Positions 57,102 through 64,000 of a stretch of 64,000 nucleotides of DNA are shown here, one piece after another (the stretch's first letter is position 1; each line of letters starts with the position of its first letter). Origin of the DNA: Tuctoria greenei (lineage: Eukaryota > Streptophyta > Magnoliopsida > Poales > Poaceae); the NCBI GenBank assembly GCA_036927565.1, contig JAYESD010000009.1:24767601-24831600 (forward strand), written 5' to 3'. Both the position numbers and the translations under genes were made by a program. Below the pieces are notes generated by a model. The model made no database searches. It saw only the letters and a list, made by a program, of their open reading frames with translations, and was not told the origin of the DNA.

Positions 57102-57805
57102 TCTATGTAGTTATGATATGATTATTTTAATATGAATAACTATGCTATGCAATCAACATTGGTTCAACGATGATTTAGTTCATTGCCTTAGGATGGCTTG
57201 TGCTGCAGCTCTTAAGGTATTTGCTTAGTATGCTAGCATGGTGCTAGGCTATTTAAGTAGCGTTGGATGTCTCGTAGACCCATGGATTGAAGAGGTAGGC
57301 AGTAGGGGGTGACAGCCCTATCTGTCCTTTGGAATCCTCCACGTTCGGCTATGCCACAGGCTCTTGCTGGGAGTCGCCCTAGTATTGCTAGGGGTAAGCC
57401 CGTGCCTGATGTGTTGAATAGCATTGCATAGGAATTCATCATTGACATGACCATTAGTATCTACCTTAGGCTATGTATATGTATTAGGAGCATTGTAGGA
57501 GCAACACTCTAAATCTTAATCCAATCTCCCTCTAGGACCCATTTACCCTTTAGAATAGATTGCCTAGGTGTGTGTCACACTACCCATATTATCAACTTAC
57601 CCCCTGTCCGGATAATTGATTAGTATCCATAGCTTGACCATAAGAGTAGTATATACTTTACTCCATTGCCTTCCTTTGGGATAAATACGATACCCTTGGG
57701 AATACTCATGGGTGAAATGCTACAACGGTATCTTCTGTGCGCTTGCGGATCTCATCTCTTTACCGGAGATGATCTGTGGTATTAAGAAATACCAACAAGC
57801 ATTTC

Positions 57806-57823
57806 TGGCGCCATTGCCGGGGA
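57806..57823 (+). other. Captured primer-site sequence at the end of the ATH-4 LTR
   Basis: TGGCGCCATTGCCGGGGA, one change from perfect. It is probably inside the LTR, because the equivalent sequence in the ATH-2 3' LTR lies before the target duplication. Confidence 0.7.
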
Positions 57824-57864
57824 TGATTTGTTAGTATATCTTAGGAGCCGTCAACAAGCATTTC

Positions 57865-57882
57865 TGGCGCCGTTGCCGGGGA
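57865..57882 (+). other. ATH-4 primer binding site (tRNA-Asp)
   Basis: TGGCGCCGTTGCCGGGGA, perfect, 8 bases after GTCAACA. Confidence 0.88.
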
Positions 57883-57989
57883 AGGCAAAGGAAGTGAAGG
57901 ATAGCTATCACTTGTGATTAAGCTATAGGTACTAATAGTTATTAGATAGGATTACCCTTGTTTGTTTTATCCTTTGTGTGAAAACAGGG

Positions 57990-58930
57990 TAGTGTTGGCC
58001 AACCCATTGTATGGGATGGCCAACGAGGATGCAAGTGCTAAAGTGCAAGATGATTCAAGGCGTACCTCAACAAATGTCCGCTAGGCAACACCAATGCCTT
58101 TTGTGGGAGAATTTCAGCTTTCAGTAGGAGCCAAAGTCATCCATACCCAAGCTTGGGGAAGGCTCCAAGAAGTTCTTCTTGGTTTTCCTCCACCATGGGA
58201 TGGATAGTTGGCTCTTCATCCAACACTCGTGTCATGGGTTGGCTCCACCAATCCATGACCACATTCATGCTGGAGTTGAAGGGGTCCTATTCTCATTCAT
58301 CATGGATGAGAAGAAGGTCTCCACTCAGGGCGTGGATTGAAGAATGCTCGAGTTCCCATAGCTTTTCATGCACACCACTTCACAAGGTGGATATGCTAGT
58401 TATGGAACTACACCTCCCATTGAAGTGTCATGAATATCCTAGTCGTTGTAGATAATCCAAGCCGTGGATATTCACATGATTTGTGAAAATCCATGTCATC
58501 ATGGGACGTGTGGGAATTATTTCCCTAAGACCCATGAGGACCTTTTTCAAACAACAACTCCAATGGTTGCCATTCAAAAGGAGTTCAAGGGTGGAATTAA
58601 CATCACCCTTGTATTCAAGGAGGCTATGGCTTTCCAATGGATTTAAGTTCAACTAGCCTACCTTGAAGTATCTTGGCCAAGCAGAAATCAAGACAACATT
58701 CACATGAAGATCTTGGCCAAGGACAAGAACTTAAGGAGCATTCAAAGTCCAAGATGTCCCACATCACTTGTTGGGATTCCCACACTTCGACCAAACCCAT
58801 TCAACCTAGGGAAAGTGACATTGTGGATGAAGCGTTTCTTGTTTGATTGTGGAGTCCACATGTCATCATGCCCAACGAAGCCTTTGATCCATGATCAAGG
58901 TATGGGTCAATTCAATGAAATATCAATATG
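57990..58930 (+). pseudogene. ATH-4 gag-protease relic
   Basis: Pieces match ATH-2 gag in order: ANEDASAK near 58020, a KCPLGNTNA-type piece near 58073-58102, FSFIMDEKK near 58290-58316, a zinc-knuckle remnant (I-C-E-N-P-C-H-H-G...Y-F-P-K-T-H-E-D) near 58470-58540, and the protease position near 58820-58880. No frame is longer than about 100 codons. Same state as ATH-3, to which it is closely similar. Confidence 0.6.
58824..58858 (+). repeat. 35-bp block shared with the LTR, inside protease relic
   Basis: Identical to 34908-34942 of ATH-3. The ATH-4 LTRs themselves differ from it at a few positions (GGACAAAG for GGATGAAG), so it resembles ATH-3 LTRs more. Confidence 0.8.
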
Positions 58931-59186
58931 GTCAGTGTGGCACCCCTAAGAAGGACAAAGCCTCACCATGCTCATGAAGGAATATATTCAAGAGAGAGAA
59001 CCCATCGCTACAACAACATGTCTATATCAATACAACGGGTAGAGGCTAGGCCCACCAGGTGGCCCACATGTCCAAATGACATCCACATGAGTTTGGCATG
59101 TCAAAACAGATGAAATCGTCCACATCTTCAACTTCGGGATTGGACAACAAATCATCGCTCTGAACAGAACGGAGGTAAGTCCTACA

Positions 59187-59302
59187 CATCGAACTTCAAA
59201 AATTTGGTGAGTCCTCGCCTATAGGTTAATTGGTAGTTATCACCCATCGGACTTCAAAAATTTGGTGAGTCCTTGTCGATAGGTTAATTGATGGTTATCT
59301 CA
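59187..59302 (+). repeat. 58-bp tandem duplication over a candidate splice donor
   Basis: Two copies (from 59187 and 59245) each contain TTTGGTGAGTCC and AGGTTAATTG. ATH-3 has one copy. A further consensus donor, GAG|GTAAGT, is at 59172-59180. Confidence 0.75.
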
Positions 59303-59599
59303 TATTTGTTTTCCAGATTGCATCAACCCTTGCATTTGCGTGTTTGAAATTCCACACTTGCATGTTGGAAAGTAAAATTTCCAACCATCATAAAACTAAA
59401 AATTTGAATTAGGGGAGAAATTTAATTGGATATGAACTATGTGCATGACCACTTGAATTTATCTTCCTAGTTCAAACCAAAAAGATTTGCTTTGACACTC
59501 ATTGCATTTACAAGTTATTTCAAGTTGGGCAGGACAATTTGAAAATTGGGTTCAATTTGCTTTTGGCTAATGTAACCCGTTTTCAAGTTGTTTTGGGTG

Positions 59600-60955
59600 T
59601 TCTTGATTAATGTGCAACTATGTCAAAATTGTGAAGAGGTGGTATGGCAAGAAATTGGAAGGTTTCATCAATCTCAAGTCACCATTGGGAGGATTTGACA
59701 ACACTTCTCTCCTTCAAACTCATTTTGAGTTTGAGGAAGAGAAATGTTCAAGATGATGACCCAATGGAGGAGCCAGAACCAAATCCAATCTCAACTTGGC
59801 ATTTGACATCAACCATCAAGCCTACGCCGAAAATCAATGTTGTGAGTTTCTCACACAAAGACCTTCGTCACCAACTGCTCTTCACATGAGGTATGAGTTT
59901 AGAATTTTTCATGGTTTGGTTTGCCATAGAATTGAATGTATTTGCTTGAATTTGTGAGGAAGGTTGACACTTCCTCATCATTTAGTTATCATGCATCCTC
60001 ACAAGAGTAAGTGTGGGTATTGACTTTTGGATCTCCAAAAGAAAATCCCACCTTACTTGGAAAAATATAAAACAAGTACCTAGAATCCATTAAGCATTGT
60101 TTTGTAGACTTAGTCATTTTTGTCTAGGTTTAGAAAATAAAACTTTTGGGCATGACTTAATTGGTGAATTGGCATATAGAAACTTGGGCATAGTGACAGC
60201 CATAATTTTTAATTGAGCTTCATGCATAGATGGTGTCACTAGATTTCAAACTCCTAGGAATAAGTTATATCCTTGCTCTAAAATTGAATTGCATTTTTGG
60301 AGGAGTCACTAAATTTTAAATTCCTAGTGAAGTTCAGGAGGATAAAATTGAGAATCTTGTTTGTCATGGTCTAAATGATAAAATTTTCTCTTGAAAGCTA
60401 AGATGGTTAGAAACTTTAAAAGATGTAGGGATCCATATAGTATATTTCTATCACATGCATTTCTATGAGTAGGACCTTTATAAAATATGCAACATGGATT
60501 ATCCATAAAGCTCCACTCTTATCAATGAATAACACATTGATCATGGATACACTTGACATTGGAACCAATGCATCTTTGATTTTGTTCATCCTCGTATGTA
60601 CAAATGAAATTTCGGTTACCTAACCTGGACGTTCATTTGTACAATTATCGAGAGCTAACCATCCCTCTCTATTCAAGAGAGGAAGTTTGCAGGAGTAATA
60701 TTACTATGCAGGCATTCAAGAAGCTGATTGTTGGGATCCCTAGAGGATCCCATTTCAACATCTCTTGGCCAAGGAGTAAATTAGGATGGTTGCTACCTAT
60801 CGGAAATTATGCCCGAAGGTCAATCATAACTATACGAGGCTAGAGATTTGAAATGGGAACCCTCCATGAGCAACCAATGGGCTGCCACGAATGGGTGAGA
60901 GCATTATGCTCTCAACTATTCTAAGCACTCATTCAAGCTCAAGGGGTTTGCCACC
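59600..60955 (+). pseudogene. ATH-4 env-position ORF relic
   Basis: The best frame (59644-59889) covers the N-terminal part after the K-R region. Downstream pieces match ATH-1 in shifting frames. TTCGGTTACCTAACC near 60612 and CATTTGTACAA are shared nucleotide landmarks. Many stops. It is non-coding today. Confidence 0.5.
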
Positions 60956-60960
60956 ATCAT

Positions 60961-61290
60961 TGGGTACAAGTTTTTCCTATGTGGCTAAGAGTTATGATGT
61001 ACCATAACCAAGGAATGACAAGATCACACCCAATTTATATTGGGTGCAAGTTGTTCCTATGTGGCTAGAAGGTATGTTGTACCTTACCCAAGGAACAACT
61101 GATCATAACCAATGCAGGTTGGGCACATGTCACTCCCGTATGGCAAAAACATATGATACACTTTAGCCAAAGAATGACAAAACATACTCAATGTATATTG
61201 AGTGTACATCATTCCTTTGGATCTAATGGTTATCATTATCCTAGCCAAGGAATGAAAAAACACACCCAACACATGGAGACCTGATGTGCA
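60961..61290 (+). repeat. ~80-bp hairpin repeats, ATH-4
   Basis: Units begin at 60961, 61041, 61120 and 61199 (period 79-80 bp). Each has a GTTCCTATGTGGCTA...AAGGTA arm and a TACCTTA.CCAAGGAAC arm able to fold. Confidence 0.8.
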
Positions 61291-62880
61291 AACGATCAAC
61301 ATCGAAAACACTCTATTCAGCCACACTCATGGTGTCCATGGGAGGCAACACAACAACCAACACTCAACCCTCCATTGTCAAAGCCACGCTGCGACAAGGA
61401 TAGGCCAACTCATGGCCTACCTCCGTCGTTAGGGTTTCAACCCCTATCACGGACCTTGATCAAGAATAAGCTTGGGGGAGGACCCCCACTTGAGGTAACT
61501 TGTATCACACCCACTGCATTTTTATTTCAAATCATCCATTGCATATTTACTTTCCATTCATCCACCATCCACCATGCATCTAAAAAAACAGGAACTTAGA
61601 TTTGCTTTGCTTATCAAATAAAGATGTGCAGTAAGAATGATTTAGAATTCACATAGATGAGATGATGAATAGTTGCTCTATTTTATTTTTCCTAAGTCCC
61701 TAGTTTACAACTTGCTACTCTCCGAATATTGCTTAAATTGGCTAAAATTAATTTTTCCTTGATTTAGAAATTGTGAGTAGCAAAAGCTTAATCTACTTCT
61801 AGGTTGTTGGGAGATTTGAATTAGTAATAGGGCTGCTATTCCTATTTTGAAAGTGAAACTTAGATTTCTGGAGAAATTCTATCAAGATTTAAGTTTCCCT
61901 AATTTGATTGGAAATACCTACCAAAGCCATATGATATTCATACATAGACAACACCTTATGCATATGCTATTTGCTTTCACATTGAGCCTAGTCAAACTAG
62001 TATAGACCTATGTGAGAAATCATTCAATTCTTTTTGAATTCAAGACTTCACTTGCACATGCTATACTTCTACACTGGAAGGAAGCAAAATTCCATCATAT
62101 CCACCATTCAACAATAAAAAGAGAAACTCCATGTGATTCATAGTTAGCACTCTCTTCATGTTATTGCATAAAAAGGAGTAGAAGACATGGCTACAAGAAA
62201 AAGAAAAAGAAAATGTATGCTTATATCATAAGCATGAGAAAAAAAAGAAGAAATAATATGCTTACTCCATAAGCATAAAAAAAAGGGTAGCCATGTTTCA
62301 TCCTTGCAATAAAGAGAGTCCACATCAAAAGGAGTCATCTCGATGTTTCCACATCCACCTCCATTCCATCACACATGCACAAGTCTTGATTCAAAAGTTT
62401 GAATTGATTTCTCCTAAGGCTTGCTCTTTTGACTTAGCAATATTATGTGTTGCAAATATGCCTACTTACTTTCCCTACCAAGCTCCACATACAAGCCATA
62501 TTCAAAGAGTAGGAATAGTATAGGCATAATGCCTTGGTGAGGACATATTTCCACTATACACAAAGGAGTGATTGAGAGAATCAATTGAGGTACTTATAAT
62601 CTAATTTGAATCTCTCCAGAATTTAAGTGGAACTTCATATCTAGGCTATGCTTGCTCCATTTGCTGTTCTATCTTTCAATTACCCATGAATAGGAGAAGG
62701 CATAACTCCCATAATGACTTAAGAAGGGTGAAGTACCATAGCCACTTTTTGCAATACTAGGTAGAGTATTCTGTTGTGCACTTGGTACTTTCGAAAGGTA
62801 GAACATTGTAGGAACTCCTGATCATCAACCTAAAGTCCTGACTTTGCTCACGACGAGCAAAGGATAAGCTTGGGGGAGTT
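61291..62880 (+). other. ATH-4 env-ORF tail, 3' untranslated region, two polypurine tracts
   Basis: The coiled-coil tail remnant lies at 61300-61460. AAGCTTGGGGGAG occurs at 61468-61480 and again at 62866-62878, touching the 3' LTR. Between them is AT-rich sequence with A/G-rich stretches at 62190-62290 and no gene. Confidence 0.7.
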
Positions 62881-63366
62881 TGTTGACGGCTGTTATATAC
62901 CAATTTCAGCCGTTAATATAACTCAATTATGTGAAGGATTGATCATTTCTTGCACACATCACCTTTCTACTTGACCTATTTCCACTTGTACTTGGAGAAA
63001 TATGTGTATGCAGATATTTATACAGGAATTGAGGAAAAGTATGCCGGGCAATCCTACGAAATATCATCACAGCCAATCAGGCGATGACACGTGGCACCAC
63101 ATGGATCAAATGGCCCACAAACAGAAGTATCTGAGGCCATCCAACGGTGTAGCACCAATATCAATCAATGGGACCCACTTGGCAGCCACCTGGAGGAAGT
63201 ATGGGCCGTTTGGATCCATGACCAGGTCAGCCAAACCGGGGGGTCAGCCGACCTGGTCCTGGTGCCAAACGCGGTCAACTTCCACGTGTTGGCTCCTCCC
63301 GGCTCCCTGGAGTCAATAACGACTAATTCGCGTGCTTTTGGTGGCGGGAACCGACCTCAACACTAG

Positions 63367-63374
63367 TATAAATA
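63367..63374 (+). promoter_or_regulatory. TATA box, ATH-4 3' LTR
   Basis: TATAAATA, in the conserved ATH position. Confidence 0.75.
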
Positions 63375-63548
63375 GGACCCCATACCCCTCACATCTACAC
63401 ACACCACATAGGCATCATTCTATTGTATACACTATCTTCCATAGTCCTTAGAGGAGTTAGGATGTAGAGAGGAGAGCCTCTAGTCCCAAGTCCAAATTGG
63501 AAAAGGAGTAGAAGGAGTCTCTCTTCCCAATTCCACATTGGGAAAGGT

Positions 63549-63746
63549 ATGTCTCATGTATTCCTTCTTGTATTTGTGACTTTGTGCTTAATAAAGATAT
63601 TATCTTTAGTCTTCTTTTATACGTATACTTGGACAAAGCGTTTCTTGTTTGATTGTGGAGTCCATGTAAGTGGAAGGTATAGTCTTTATGATTGTACTCT
63701 CATGATCACATATTATGGTCATAAACACTATAGACCCCCATTATAG
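63549..63746 (+). CDS. LTR small ORF, copy 8 (65 codons)
   Basis: The partner of 56904, with the same length and stop and the core F-L-F-D-C-G-V-H-V-S-G intact. A start-stop ATGTAG precedes it. Function unknown. Confidence 0.4.
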   Translation: MSHVFLLVFVTLCLIKILSLVFFYTYTWTKRFLFDCGVHVSGRYSLYDCTLMITYYGHKHYRPPL

Positions 63747-63910
63747 TCTTTGTAGTTATGATATGATTATGTTAATATGAATAACTATGCTATGGAATCA
63801 ACATTTGTTCAACGATTATTTAGTTCATTGCCTTATGATGGCTTGTTCTGCAGCTCTTAAAGTATTTGCTTAGTATGCTAGCATGGTGCTAGGGTATTTA
63901 AGTAGTGTTG

Positions 63911-64000
63911 TGTCGGTACCCTAAAAACCGTACACCCCCTGAGGTTACAAAGATCTCGAGGGAAGGCCGTCTACTTGAATTGAAGACCCTCGGAGGCCCA
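63911..64000 (+). repeat. TAT-5 LTR start
   Basis: TGTCGGTACCCT, matching the first 90 bp of the TAT-1 LTR (GAAGACC..CGGAGGCCC near the window end). Expected target duplication TGTTG (63906-63910). Its partner is outside the window. Confidence 0.85.

Larger units (their letters stand above)
56236..57856 (+). repeat. ATH-4 5' LTR
   Basis: TGTCAACGGC...CGTCAACA, 1621 bp. By comparison with ATH-2 the last 59 bp (57798-57856) belong to the LTR and contain a near-perfect primer-site sequence. Confidence 0.88.
62881..63910 (+). repeat. ATH-4 3' LTR, cut by TAT-5
   Basis: TGTTGACGGC start, co-linear with 56236-57265. TATAAATA is at 63367-63374. The inverted repeat is weaker here (GACCAGGTCAGCCAA...TCAGCCGACCTGGTC). 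Confidence 0.93.
56236..64000 (+). mobile_element. ATH-4: Athila-like element, 3' end outside window
   Basis: 5' LTR 56236-57856, internal 57857-62880, 3' LTR from 62881, interrupted at 63911 by a TAT-type LTR. GCAGC (56231-56235) is the expected target duplication, whose partner is outside the window. The interior parallels ATH-3: decayed gag, LTR-like 35-bp block, env-position relic, ~80-bp repeats, two polypurine tracts. There is no polymerase. Confidence 0.92.

Noticed and set aside
1..64000. A host plant gene or RNA gene between elements
   Set aside because: Every interval could be assigned to an element or its remnants. No tRNA, rRNA or exon-intron gene pattern was seen.

Overview
The window is plant nuclear DNA, almost certainly a grass, and holds no host gene that I can recognise. 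Nearly every base belongs to nested LTR retrotransposons. Evidence for a grass-type plant genome: Athila-like elements with a tRNA-Asp primer site, TAT-clade elements with a tRNA-Arg-like primer site and the antisense 'putative gypsy type transposon' ORF, a Tourist-like MITE, and stop codons mostly explained by C-to-T changes at methylatable sites. The species cannot be read from the sequence.

Layout. Positions 1-1267 hold scraps of an older gypsy element and a copia-like LTR tail. At 1268 an Athila-like element (ATH-1) begins and hosts most of what follows. ATH-2 (2926-11895, target duplication GTAAC) sits in its leader. TAT-1 (15331-28399, duplication GTTTG) sits just before its env-position ORF. 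ATH-3 (32399-54517, duplication GACAC) sits in its 3' LTR. TAT-2 (37147-51224, minus strand, duplication GTACT) sits inside ATH-3. The ATH-1 3' LTR resumes at 54523-54612 and is broken again by TAT-type LTR pieces (54613-56235). Those are broken by ATH-4 (56236 to the window end), whose 3' LTR is interrupted at 63911 by a further TAT-type LTR. Four perfect 5-bp target duplications make the nesting order firm.

The ATH family is odd. All four members carry LTRs, a tRNA-Asp primer site, gag-protease (decayed in ATH-3 and ATH-4), an env-position ORF and two copies of the same polypurine tract, but none has reverse transcriptase, RNase H or integrase. They look like a non-autonomous Athila lineage that kept its structural genes. 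Every one of the eight ATH LTRs also holds a 65-66 codon ORF at the same place downstream of the TATA box, with a hydrophobic N-terminus and a conserved F-L-F-D-C-G-x-H core. It keeps the same start in all copies and the same stop in seven. This is the most interesting undescribed candidate in the window.

TAT-1 is a full-length but dead TAT element (gag, protease, RT, two RNase H domains, integrase, antisense ORF). TAT-2 keeps gag, protease and the antisense ORF, but where polymerase should be it has about 5 kb of 70-bp tandem repeats arranged as a higher-order array. Frameshifts and stops show that no large ORF here is intact.
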